64,000 nt of DNA. Origin: Cherax quadricarinatus. Lineage: Eukaryota; Arthropoda; Malacostraca; Decapoda; Parastacidae. The stretch spans positions 46,874,818-46,938,817 of the forward strand of contig NC_091298.1 of NCBI RefSeq assembly GCF_038502225.1. The letters are read 5' to 3'. Shown here in pieces: positions 30,982-45,900 of the stretch. The translations under genes and the position numbers were made by a program. The number at the start of each line of letters is the position of its first letter. The stretch's first letter is position 1. The notes under the pieces were generated by a model. That model saw only the letters and a program-made list of their open reading frames with translations. It was not told the DNA's origin and ran no database searches.

Positions 30982-33900
30982 ACTTAACCATCAACTGATG
31001 GGCAGCATGACTTAGCCATCAACTGATGGGCAGCATGACTTAGCCATCAACTGATGGGCAGCATGACTTAGCCATCAACTGATGGGGAGCATGATTTAGC
31101 CATCAACTGATGGGTAGCATGACTTAGCCATCAACTGATGGGCAGCATGACTTAGCCATCAACTGATGCGCAGCATGACTTAGCCATCAACTGATGCGCA
31201 GCATGACTTAGCCATCAACTGATGGGCAGCATGACTTAGCCATCAACTGATGCGCAGCATGACTTAGCCATCAACTGATCGGCAGCATGACTTAGCCATC
31301 AACTGACGGGCAGCATGACTTAGCTATCAACTGATGGGCAGCATAACTTAGCCATCAACTGATGGGCAACATGACTTAGCCATCAACTGATGGGCAGCAT
31401 GATTTAGCCATCAACTGATTGGCAGCATGACTTAGCCATCAACTGATGAGCACCATGGCTTAGCCATCAACTGATGGGCAACATGACTTGGCCATCAACT
31501 GATGGGCAGCATGACTTAGCCATCAACTGATGGGCAGCATGACTTACCCATCAACTGATGGGTAGCATGACTTAGCCATCAACTGATGGGCAGCATGGCT
31601 TAGCTATCAACTGATGGGCAGCATGACTTAGCTATCAACTGATGGGCAGCATGACTTACCCATCAACTGATGGGTAGCATGACTTAGCCATCAACTGATG
31701 GGCAGCATGGCTTAGCTATCAACTGATGGGCAGCACGGCTTAGCTATCAACTGATGGGCAGCATGACTTAGCCATCAACTGATGGGCAGCATGACTTACC
31801 CATCAACTGATGGGCAGCATGACTTACCCATCAACTGATGGGTAGCATGACTTAGCCATCAACTGATGGGCAGCATGCCTTAGCTATAAACTGATGGACA
31901 GCATTACTTAGCCATCAACTGATGGGCAGCATGACTTAGCCATTAACTGATGGGAAGCATGACTTAGCCATCAACTGATGGGCAGCATTACTTAGCCATC
32001 AACTGATGGGCAGCATGGCTTAGCCATCAACTGATAGGCAGAACGACTTAGCCATCAACTGATGGGCAGCATGACTTAGCCATCAACTGATGGGCAGCAT
32101 GGCTTAGCTATAAACTGATGGGCAGCATGACTTAGCCATCAACTGATGGGCAGCATGGCTTAGCTATAAACTGATGGGCAGCATTACTTAGCCATCAACT
32201 GATGGGCAGCATGACTTAGCCATTAACTGATGGGAAGCATGACTTAGCCATCAACTGATGGGCAGCATTACTTAGCCATCAACTGATGGGCAGCATGGCT
32301 TAGCCATCAACTGATAGGCAGAACGACTTAGCCATCAACTGATGGGCAGCATAACTTAGCCATCAACTGATGGGCAGCATGGCTTAGCCATCAACTGATA
32401 GGCAGAACGACTTAGCCATCAAATGATGGGCAGCATGACTTAGCCATCAACTAATGGGCAGCATGGCTTAGCCATCAACTGATGGGCAGCATGACTTAGC
32501 CATCAGCTGATGGGCAGCATGGCTTAGCTATAAACTGATGGGCAGCATGACTTAGCCATCAACTGATGGGCAGCATGACTTAGCCATCAACTGATGGGCA
32601 GCATGGCTTAGCCATCAACTGATGGGCAGCATGACTTAGCCATCAACTGATGGGCAGCATGGCTTAGCCATCAACTGATGGGCAGCATGACTTAGCCATC
32701 AACTGATGGGCAGCATGGCTTAGCTATCAACTGATGGGCAGCATGAATTAGCCATCAACAGATGGGCAGCATGGCTTAGCCATCAACTGATGGGTAGCAT
32801 GACTTAGCCATCAACTGATGGGCAGCTTGACTTAGCTATCAACTGATGGGCAGCATAAATTAGCCATCAATTGATGGGCAGCATGACTTAGCCATCAACT
32901 GATGGGTAGCATGATTTAGCCATCAACTGATGGGTAGCATGACTTAGCCATCAACTGATGGGTAGCATGACTTAGCCATCAACTGATGGGCAGCATGGCT
33001 TAGCCATCAACTGATGGGCAGCATGACTTAACCATCAACTGATGGGCAGCATGGCTTAGCCATCAACTGATGGGCAGCATGACTTAACCATCAACTGATG
33101 GGCAGCATGACTTAGCCATCAACTGATGGGCAGCATGACTTAGCTATCAACTGATTGGCAGCATGACTTAGCCATCAACTGATGGGCAGCATGACTTAGC
33201 CATCAACTGATGGGCAGCATGGCTTAGCTATAAACTGATAGGCAGCATTACTTAGCCATCAACTGATGGGCAGCATGGCTTAGCCATCAACTGATAGGCA
33301 GAACGACTTAGCCATCAACTGATGGGCAGCATGACTTAGCCATCAACTGATGGGCAGCATGGCTTAGCCATCAACTGATGGGCAGCATGACTTAGCCATC
33401 AACTGATGGGCAGCATGGCTTAGCCATCAACTGATAGGCAGAACGACTTAGCCATCAACTGATGGGCAGCATGACTTAGCCATCAACTGATGGGCAGCAT
33501 GGCTTAGCCATCAACTGATGGGCAGCATGACTTAGCCATCATCTGATGGGCAGCATGGCTTAGCTATAAACTGATGGGCAGCATGACTTAGCCATCAACT
33601 GATGGGCAGCATGACTTAGCCATCAACTGATGGGCAGCATGGCTTAGCCATCAACTGATGGGAAGCATGACTTAGCCATCAACTGATGGGCAGCATGGCT
33701 TAGCTATCAACTGATGGGCAGCATGAATTAGCCATCAACAGATGGGCAGCATGACTTAGCTATCAACTGATGGGCAGCATAAATTAGCCATCAATTGATG
33801 GGCAGCATGACTTAGCCATCAACTGATGGGCAGCTTGACTTAGCTATCAACTGATGGGCAGCATATATTAGCCATCAATTGATGGGCAGCATGACTTAGC

Positions 33901-36900
33901 CATCAACTGATGGGTAGCATGATTTAGCCATCAACTGATGGGCAGCATGGCTTAGCCATCAACTGATGGGCAGCATGACTTAACCATCAACTGATGGGCA
34001 GCATGGCTTAGCCATCAACTGATGGGCAGCATGACTTAACCATCAACTGATGGGCAGCATGACTTAGCCATCAACTGATGGGCAGCATGACTTAGCCATT
34101 AACTGATGGGAAGCATGGCTTAGCCATCAACTGATGGGCAGCATGACTTAGCCATTAACTGTTGGGAAGCATGACTTAGCCATCAACTGATGGGCAGCAT
34201 GACTTAGCTATCAAATGATGGGCAGCATGACTTAACCATCAACTCATGGGCAGCATGACTTAGCCATCAACTTATGGGCAGCATGACTTAGCCATCAACT
34301 GATGGGCAGCATGGCTTAGCCATCAACTGATGGGCAACATGACTTAGCCATCAACTGATGGGCAGCATGACTTAGCCATCAACTGTTGGGCAGCATGACT
34401 TAGCCATCAACTGATGGTCAACATGACTTGGGCATCAACTGATGGGCAGCATGACTTAGCCATCAACTGATGGGCAGCATGACTTAGCCATCAACTGATG
34501 GGCAGCATGGCTTAGCCATCAACTGAGGGCAACATGACTTGGGCATCAACTGATGGGAAGCATGACTTAGCCATCAACTGATGGGGAGCATGACTTAGCC
34601 ATCAACTGATGGGTAGCATGACTTAGCCATCAACTGGTGGGCAGCATGACTTAGCCATCAACTGATGTGTAGCATGACTTAGCCATCAACTGATGGGCAG
34701 CATGACTTAGCCATCAACTGATGGGCAGCATGACTTAGCCATCAACTGATGGGCAGCATGACTTAGCCATCAAGTGAGAGGCAGCATGACTTAGCTATCA
34801 ACTGATGGGCAGCATGACTTAGCTATCAACTGATGGGCAGCATGACTTAGCTATCAACTGATGGGCAGCATGACTTAGCTATCAACTGATGGGCAGCATG
34901 ACTTAGCTATCAACTGATGGGCAGCATGACTTAGCTATCAACTGATGGGCAGCATGACTTAGCCATCAACTGATGGGCAGCATGACTTAGCCATCAACTG
35001 ATGGGCAGCATGACTTAGCCATCAACTGATGGGCAGCATGACTTAGCCATTAACTGATGGGCAGCATGACTTAGCCAACAACTGATGGGCAGCATGACTT
35101 AGCCATTAACTGATGGGCAGCATGACTTAGCCATCAACTGATGGGTAGCATGACTTAGCCATCAACTGGTGGGCAGCATGACTTAGCCATCAACTGATGT
35201 GTAGCATGACTTAGCCATCAACTGATGGGCAGCATGACTTAGCTATCAACTGATGGGCAGCATGACTTAGCCATCAACTGATGGGCAGCATGACTTAGCC
35301 ATCAACTGATGGGCAGCATGACTTAGCCATCAAGTGAGAGGCAGCATGACTTAGCTATCAACTGATGGGCAGCATGACTTAGCTATCAACTGATGGGCAG
35401 CATGACTTAGCTATCAACTGATGGGCAGCATGACTTAGCTATCAACTGATGGGCAGCATGACTTAGCTATCAACTGATGGGCAGCATGACTTAGCTATCA
35501 ACTGATGGGCAGCATGACTTAGCCATCAACTGATGGGCAGCATGACTTAGCCATCAACTGATAGGCAGCATGACTTAGCCATCAACTGATGGGCAGGATG
35601 GCTTATCTATAAACTGATGGGCAGCATTACTTAGCCATCAACTGATGGGCAGCATGGCTTAGCCATCAACTGATAGGCAGAACGACTTAGCCATCAACTG
35701 ATGGGCAGCATGACTTAGCCATCAACTGATGGGCAGCATGACTTAGCTATCAACTGATGGGCAGCATGACTTAGATATCAACTGATGGGCAGCATGACTT
35801 AGCCATCAACTGATGGGCAGCATGACTTAGCCATCAACTGATGGGCAGCATGACTTAGCCATCAACTGATGGGCAGCATGACTTAGCCATTAACTGATGG
35901 GCAGCATGACTTAGCCAACAACTGATGGGCAGCATGACTTAGCCATTAACTGATGGGCAGCATGACTTAGCCATCAACTGATGGGCAGCATGACTTATCC
36001 ATCAACTGATGGGCAGCATGACTTAGCCATTAACTGATGGGCAGCATGACTTAGCCATCAACTGATGGGCAGCATGACTTAGCCATCAACTGATGGGCAG
36101 CATGACTTAGCCATCAACTGATGGGAAGCATGACTTAGCCATCAACTGATGGGCAGCATGACTTAGCCATCAACTGATGGGCAGCATGACTTAGCTATCA
36201 AATGATGGCCAGCATGACTTAGCCATCAACTGTTGGGCAGCATGACTTAGCCATCAACTGATGGGCAGCATGACTTAGCCATTAACTGTTGGGCAGCATG
36301 ACTTAGCCATCAACTGATGGGCAGCATGACTTAGCCATCAACTGATGGGCAGCATGACTTAGCCATCAACTGATGGGCAGCATGACTTAGCTATCAAATG
36401 ATGGGCAGCATGACTTAGCCATCAACTGTTGGGCAGCATGACTTAGCCATCAACTGATGGGCAGCATGACTTAGCCATTAACTGTTGGGAAGCATGACTT
36501 AGCCATCAACTGATGGGCAGCATGACTTAGCTATCAAATGATGGGCAGCATGACTTAGCCATCAACTGTTGGGCAGCATGACTTAGCCATCAACTGATGG
36601 GCAGCATGACTTAGCCATTAACTGTTGGGAAGCATGACTTAGCCATCAACTGATGGGCAGCATGACTTAGCTATCAAATGATGGGCAGCATGACTTAACC
36701 ATCAACTCATGGGCAGCATGACTTAGCCATCAACTTATGGGCAGCATGACTTAGCCATCAACTGATGGGCAGCATGGCTTAGCCATCAACTGATGGGCAA
36801 CATGACTTAGCCATCAACTGATGGGCAGCATGACATAGCCATCAACTGTTGGGCAGCATGATTTAGCCATCAACTGATGGGTAGCATGACTTAGCCATCA

Positions 36901-39900
36901 ACTGATGGGTAGCATGACTTAGCCATCAACTGATGGGCAGCATGGCTTAGCCATCAACTGATGGGCAGCATGACTTAACCATCAACTGATGGGCAGCATG
37001 GCTTAGCCATCAACTGATGGGCAGCATGACTTAACCATCAACTGATGGGCAGCATGACTTAGCCATCAACTGATGGGCAGCATGACATAAGCATCAACTG
37101 ATGGGCAGCATAACTTAGCCATCAACTGATGGGCAGCATGACTTAGCCATCAACTGATGGGCAGCATGACTTAGCCATCAACTGATGGGCAGCATGACTT
37201 AGCCATCAAGTGAGAGGCAGCATGACTTAGCTATCAACTGATGGGCAGCATGACTTAGCTATCAACTGATGGGCAGCATGACTTAGCTATCAACTGATGG
37301 GCAGCATGACTTAGCTATCAACTGATGGGCAGCATGACTTAGCTATCAACTGATGGGCAGCATGACTTAGCTATCAACTGATGGGCAGCATGACTTAGCC
37401 ATCAACTGATGGGCAGCATGACTTAGCCATCAACTGATGGGCAGCATGACTTAGCCATCAACTGATGGGCAGCATGACTTAGCCATTAACTGATGGGCAG
37501 CATGACTTAGCCAACAACTGATGGGCAGCATGACTTAGCCATTAACTGATGGGCAGCATGACTTAGCCATCAACTGATGGGCAGCATGACTTAGCCATCA
37601 ACTGATGGGTAGCATGATTTAGCCATCAACTGATGGGTAGCATGACTTAGCCATCAACTGATGGGTAGCATGACTTAGCCATCAACTGATGGGCAGCATG
37701 GCTTAGCCATCAACTGATGGGCAGCATGACTTAACCATCAACTGATGGGCAGCATGGCTTAGCCATCAACTGATGGGCAGCATGACTTAACCATCAACTG
37801 ATGGGCAGCATGACTTAGCCATCAACTGATGGGCAGCATGACTTAGCTATCAACTGATTGGCAGCATGACTTAGCCATCAACTGATGGGCAGCATGACTT
37901 AGCCATCAACTGATGGGCAGCATGGCTTAGCTATAAACTGATAGGCAGCATTACTTAGCCATCAACTGATGGGCAGCATGGCTTAGCCATCAACTGATAG
38001 GCAGAACGACTTAGCCATCAACTGATGGGCAGCATGACTTAGCCATCAACTGATGGGCAGCATGGCTTAGCCATCAACTGATGGGCAGCATGACTTAGCC
38101 ATCAACTGATGGGCAGCATGGCTTAGCCATCAACTGATAGGCAGAACGACTTAGCCATCAACTGATGGGCAGCATGACTTAGCCATCAACTGATGGGCAG
38201 CATGGCTTAGCCATCAACTGATGGGCAGCATGACTTAGCCATCATCTGATGGGCAGCATGGCTTAGCTATAAACTGATGGGCAGCATGACTTAGCCATCA
38301 ACTGATGGGCAGCATGACTTAGCCATCAACTGATGGGCAGCATGGCTTAGCCATCAACTGATGGGAAGCATGACTTAGCCATCAACTGATGGGCAGCATG
38401 GCTTAGCTATCAACTGATGGGAAGCATGAATTAGCCATCAACAGATGGGCAGCATGACTTAGCTATCAACTGATGGGCAGCATAAATTAGCCATCAATTG
38501 ATGGGCAGCATGACTTAGCCATCAACTGATGGGCAGCTTGACTTAGCTATCAACTGATGGGCAGCATATATTAGCCATCAATTGATGGGCAGCATGACTT
38601 AGCCATCAACTGATGGGTAGCATGATTTAGCCATCAACTGATGGGCAGCATGGCTTAGCCATCAACTGATGGGCAGCATGACTTAACCATCAACTGATGG
38701 GCAGCATGGCTTAGCCATCAACTGATGGGCAGCATGACTTAACCATCAACTGATGGGCAGCATGACTTAGCCATCAACTGATGGGCAGCATGACTTAGCC
38801 ATTAACTGATGGGAAGCATGGCTTAGCCATCAACTGATGGGCAGCATGACTTAGCCATTAACTGTTGGGAAGCATGACTTAGCCATCAACTGATGGGCAG
38901 CATGACTTAGCTATCAAATGATGGGCAGCATGACTTAACCATCAACTCATGGGCAGCATGACTTAGCCATCAACTTATGGGCAGCATGACTTAGCCATCA
39001 ACTGATGGGCAGCATGGCTTAGCCATCAACTGATGGGCAACATGACTTAGCCATCAACTGATGGGCAGCATGACTTAGCCATCAACTGTTGGGCAGCATG
39101 ACTTAGCCATCAACTGATGGTCAACATGACTTGGGCATCAACTGATGGGCAGCATGACTTAGCCATCAACTGATGGGCAGCATGACTTAGCCATCAACTG
39201 ATGGGCAGCATGGCTTAGCCATCAACTGAGGGCAACATGACTTGGGCATCAACTGATGGGAAGCATGACTTAGCCATCAACTGATGGGGAGCATGACTTA
39301 GCCATCAACTGATGGGTAGCATGACTTAGCCATCAACTGGTGGGCAGCATGACTTAGCCATCAACTGATGTGTAGCATGACTTAGCCATCAACTGATGGG
39401 CAGCATGACTTAGCCATCAACTGATGGGCAGCATGACTTAGCCATCAACTGATGGGCAGCATGACTTAGCTATCAACTGATTGGCAGCATGACTTAGCCA
39501 TCAACTGATGGGCAGCATGACTTAGCCATCAACTGATGGGCAGCATGGCTTAGCTATAAACTGATAGGCAGCATTACTTAGCCATCAACTGATGGGCAGC
39601 ATGGCTTAGCCATCAACTGATAGGCAGAACGACTTAGCCATCAACTGATGGGCAGCATGACTTAGCCATCAACTGATGGGCAGCATGGCTTAGCCATCAA
39701 CTGATGGGCAGCATGACTTAGCCATCAACTGATGGGCAGCATGGCTTAGCCATCAACTGATAGGCAGAACGACTTAGCCATCAACTGATGGGCAGCATGA
39801 CTTAGACATCAACTGATGGGCAGCATGGCTTAGCCATCAACTGATGGGCAGCATGACTTAGCCATCAACTGATGGGCAGCATGGCTTAGCTAATAACTGA

Positions 39901-42900
39901 TGGGCAGCATGACTTAGCCATCAACTGATGGGCAGCATGACTTAGCCATCAACTGATGGCCAGCATGGCTTAGCCATCAACTGATGGGAAGCATGACTTA
40001 GCCATCAACTGATGGGCAGCATGGCTTAGCTATCAACTGATGGGCAGCATGAATTAGCCATCAACAGATGGGCAGCATGACTTAGCTATCAACTGATGGG
40101 CAGCATAAATTAGCCATCAATTGATGGGCAGCATGACTTAGCCATCAACTGATGGGCAGCTTGACTTAGCTATCAACTGATGGGCAGCATATATTAGCCA
40201 TCAATTGATGGGCAGCATGACTTAGCCATCAACTGATGGGTAGCATGATTTAGCCATCAACTGATGGGCAGCATGGCTTAGCCATCAACTGATGGGCAGC
40301 ATGACTTAACCATCAACTGATGGGCAGCATGGCTTAGCCATCAACTGATGGGCAGCATGACTTAACCATCAACTGATGGGCAGCATGACTTAGCCATCAA
40401 CTGATGGGCAGCATGACTTAGCCATTAACTGATGGGAAGCATGGCTTAGCCATCAACTGATGGGCAGCATGACTTAGCCATTAACTGTTGGGAAGCATGA
40501 CTTAGCCATCAACTGATGGGCAGCATGACTTAGCTATCAAATGATGGGCAGCATGACTTAACCATCAACTCATGGGCAGCATGACTTAGCCATCAACTTA
40601 TGGGCAGCATGACTTAGCCATCAACTGATGGGCAGCATGGCTTAGCCATCAACTGATGGGCAACATGACTTAGCCATCAACTGATGGGCAGCATGACTTA
40701 GCCATCAACTGTTGGGCAGCATGACTTAGCCATCAACTGATGGTCAACATGACTTGGGCATCAACTGATGGGCAGCATGACTTAGCCATCAACTGATGGG
40801 CAGCATGACTTAGCCATCAACTGATGGGCAGCATGGCTTAGCCATCAACTGAGGGCAACATGACTTGGGCATCAACTGATGGGAAGCATGACTTAGCCAT
40901 CAACTGATGGGGAGCATGACTTAGCCATCAACTGATGGGTAGCATGACTTAGCCATCAACTGGTGGGCAGCATGACTTAGCCATCAACTGATGTGTAGCA
41001 TGACTTAGCCATCAACTGATGGGCAGCATGACTTAGCCATCAACTGATGGGCAGCATGACTTAGCCATCAACTGATGGGCAGCATGACTTAGCCATCAAG
41101 TGAGAGGCAGCATGACTTAGCTATCAACTGATGGGCAGCATGACTTAGCTATCAACTGATGGGCAGCATGACTTAGCTATCAACTGATGGGCAGCATGAC
41201 TTAGCTATCAACTGATGGGCAGCATGACTTAGCTATCAACTGATGGGCAGCATGACTTAGCTATCAACTGATGGGCAGCATGACTTAGCCATCAACTGAT
41301 GGGCAGCATGACTTAGCCATCAACTGATGGGCAGCATGACTTAGCCATCAACTGATGGGCAGCATGACTTAGCCATTAACTGATGGGCAGCATGACTTAG
41401 CCAACAACTGATGGGCAGCATGACTTAGCCATTAACTGATGGGCAGCATGACTTAGCCATCAACTGATGGGTAGCATGACTTAGCCATCAACTGGTGGGC
41501 AGCATGACTTAGCCATCAACTGATGTGTAGCATGACTTAGCCATCAACTGATGGGCAGCATGACTTAGCTATCAACTGATGGGCAGCATGACTTAGCCAT
41601 CAACTGATGGGCAGCATGACTTAGCCATCAACTGATGGGCAGCATGACTTAGCCATCAAGTGAGAGGCAGCATGACTTAGCTATCAACTGATGGGCAGCA
41701 TGACTTAGCTATCAACTGATGGGCAGCATGACTTAGCTATCAACTGATGGGCAGCATGACTTAGCTATCAACTGATGGGCAGCATGACTTAGCTATCAAC
41801 TGATGGGCAGCATGACTTAGCTATCAACTGATGGGCAGCATGACTTAGCCATCAACTGATGGGCAGCATGACTTAGCCATCAACTGATAGGCAGCATGAC
41901 TTAGCCATCAACTGATGGGCAGGATGGCTTATCTATAAACTGATGGGCAGCATTACTTAGCCATCAACTGATGGGCAGCATGGCTTAGCCATCAACTGAT
42001 AGGCAGAACGACTTAGCCATCAACTGATGGGCAGCATGACTTAGCCATCAACTGATGGGCAGCATGACTTAGCTATCAACTGATGGGCAGCATGACTTAG
42101 CTATCAACTGATGGGCAGCATGACTTAGCCATCAACTGATGGGCAGCATGACTTAGCCATCAACTGATGGGCAGCATGACTTAGCCATCAACTGATGGGC
42201 AGCATGACTTAGCCATTAACTGATGGGCAGCATGACTTAGCCAACAACTGATGGGCAGCATGACTTAGCCATTAACTGATGGGCAGCATGACTTAGCCAT
42301 CAACTGATGGGCAGCATGACTTATCCATCAACTGATGGGCAGCATGACTTAGCCATTAACTGATGGGCAGCATGACTTAGCCATCAACTGATGGGCAGCA
42401 TGACTTAGCCATCAACTGATGGGCAGCATGACTTAGCCATCAACTGATGGGAAGCATGACTTAGCCATCAACTGATGGGCAGCATGACTTAGCCATCAAC
42501 TGATGGGCAGCATGACTTAGCTATCAAATGATGGCCAGCATGACTTAGCCATCAACTGTTGGGCAGCATGACTTAGCCATCAACTGATGGGCAGCATGAC
42601 TTAGCCATTAACTGTTGGGCAGCATGACTTAGCCATCAACTGATGGGCAGCATGACTTAGCCATCAACTGATGGGCAGCATGACTTAGCCATCAACTGAT
42701 GGGCAGCATGACTTAGCTATCAAATGATGGGCAGCATGACTTAGCCATCAACTGTTGGGCAGCATGACTTAGCCATCAACTGATGGGCAGCATGACTTAG
42801 CCATTAACTGTTGGGAAGCATGACTTAGCCATCAACTGATGGGCAGCATGACTTAGCTATCAAATGATGGGCAGCATGACTTAGCCATCAACTGTTGGGC

Positions 42901-45900
42901 AGCATGACTTAGCCATCAACTGATGGGCAGCATGACTTAGCCATTAACTGTTGGGAAGCATGACTTAGCCATCAACTGATGGGCAGCATGACTTAGCTAT
43001 CAAATGATGGGCAGCATGACTTAACCATCAACTCATGGGCAGCATGACTTAGCCATCAACTTATGGGCAGCATGACTTAGCCATCAACTGATGGGCAGCA
43101 TGGCTTAGCCATCAACTGATGGGCAACATGACTTAGCCATCAACTGATGGGCAGCATGACATAGCCATCAACTGTTGGGCAGCATGATTTAGCCATCAAC
43201 TGATGGGTAGCATGACTTAGCCATCAACTGATGGGTAGCATGACTTAGCCATCAACTGATGGGCAGCATGGCTTAGCCATCAACTGATGGGCAGCATGAC
43301 TTAACCATCAACTGATGGGCAGCATGGCTTAGCCATCAACTGATGGGCAGCATGACTTAACCATCAACTGATGGGCAGCATGACTTAGCCATCAACTGAT
43401 GGGCAGCATGACATAAGCATCAACTGATGGGCAGCATAACTTAGCCATCAACTGATGGGCAGCATGACTTAGCCATCAACTGATGGGCAGCATGACTTAG
43501 CCATCAACTGATGGGCAGCATGACTTAGCCATCAAGTGAGAGGCAGCATGACTTAGCTATCAACTGATGGGCAGCATGACTTAGCTATCAACTGATGGGC
43601 AGCATGACTTAGCTATCAACTGATGGGCAGCATGACTTAGCTATCAACTGATGGGCAGCATGACTTAGCTATCAACTGATGGGCAGCATGACTTAGCTAT
43701 CAACTGATGGGCAGCATGACTTAGCCATCAACTGATGGGCAGCATGACTTAGCCATCAACTGATGGGCAGCATGACTTAGCCATCAACTGATGGGCAGCA
43801 TGACTTAGCCATTAACTGATGGGCAGCATGACTTAGCCAACAACTGATGGGCAGCATGACTTAGCCATTAACTGATGGGCAGCATGACTTAGCCATCAAC
43901 TGATGGGTAGCATGACTTAGCCATCAACTGGTGGGCAGCATGACTTAGCCATCAACTGATGTGTAGCATGACTTAGCCATCAACTGGTGGGCAGCATGAC
44001 TTAGCTATCAACTGATGGGCAGCATGACTTAGCCATCAACTGATGGGCAGCATGACTTAGCCATCAACTGATGGGCAGCATGACTTAGCCATCAAGTGAG
44101 AGGCAGCATGACTTAGCTATCAACTGATGGGCAGCATGACTTAGCTATCAACTGATGGGCAGCATGACTTAGCTATCAACTGATGGGCAGCATGACTTAG
44201 CTATCAACTGATGGGCAGCATGACTTAGCTATCAACTGATGGGCAGCATGACTTAGCTATCAACTGATGGGCAGCATGACTTAGCCATCAACTGATTGGC
44301 AGCATGACTTAGCCATCAACTGATGGGCAGCATGACTTAGCCATCAACTGATGGGCAGCATGACTTAGCCATTAACTGATGGGCAGCATGACTTAGCCAA
44401 CAACTGATGGGCAGCATGACTTAGCCATTAACTGATGGGCAGCATGACTTAGCCATCAACTGATGGGCAGCATGACTTAGCCATCAACTGATGGGCAGCA
44501 TGACTTAGCCATTAACTGATGGGCAGCATGACTTAGCCATCAACTGATGGGCAGCATGACTTAGCCATCAACTGATGGGCAGCATGACTTAGCCATCAAC
44601 TGATGGGCAGCATGACTTAGCCATCAACTGATGGGCAGCATAACTTAGCCATCAACTGATGGGCAGCATGACTTAGCTATAAACTGATGGGCAGCATGAC
44701 TTAGCCATCAACTGATGGGCAGCATGATTTAGCCATTAACTGATGGGCAGCATGACTTAGCCATTAACTGATGGGCAGCATGACTTAGCCATCAACTGAT
44801 GGGCAGCATGACTTAGCCATCAACTGATGGGCAGCATGACTTAGCCATCAACTGATGGGCAGCATGACTTAGCCATCAACTGATGGGCAGCATGACTTAG
44901 CCATCAACTGATGGGCAGCATGACATAAGCATCAACTGATGGGCAGCATAACTTAGCCATCAACTGATGGGCAGCATGACTTAGCTATCAACTGATGGGC
45001 GGGATGACTTAGCCATCAACTGATGGGCAGCATGACTCAGGTATCAACTGATTGGCAGCATGACTTAGCCATCAACTGATGGGCAGCATGACTTAGCCAT
45101 CAACTGATGGGCAGCATGACTTAGCCATCAACTGATGGGCAGCATGACTTAGCCATCAACTGATGGGCAGCATGACATAAGCATCAACTGATGGGCAGCA
45201 TAACTTAGCCATCAACTGATGGGCAACATGACTTAGCCATCAACTGATGGGCGGAATGACTTAGCCATCAACTGATGGGCAGCATGACTTAGGTATCAAC
45301 TGATGGGCAGCATGACTTAGCCATCAACTGATGGGCAGCATGACTTAGCCATCAACTGATGGGAAGCATGATTTAGCCATCAACTGATGGGCAGCATGAC
45401 TTAGGTATCAACTGATGGGCAGCATGACTTAGCCATTAACTGATGGGCAGCATGACTTAGCCATCAACTGATGGGCAGCATGACTTAGCCATCAACTGAT
45501 GCGCATCATGACTTAGCCATCAACTGATTGGCAGCATGACTTAGCCATCAACTGATGGAAGCATGACTTAGCCATCAACTGATGGGCAGCATGACTTAGC
45601 CATCAACTGATGGGCAGCATGACTTAGCCATCAACTGATGGAAGCATGACTTAGCCATCAACTGATGGGCAGCATGACTTAGCCATCAACTGATGGGCAG
45701 CATGACTTAGCCATCAACTGATGGGGAGCATGACTTAGCCATCATCTGATGGGCAGCATGACTTAGCCATCAACTGATGGGCAGCATGGCTTAGCCATCA
45801 ACTGATGGGAAGCATGACTTAGCCATCAACTGATGGGCAGCATGACTTAGCCATCAACTGATGGGAAGCATGACTTAGCCCTCAACTGATGGGCAGCATG

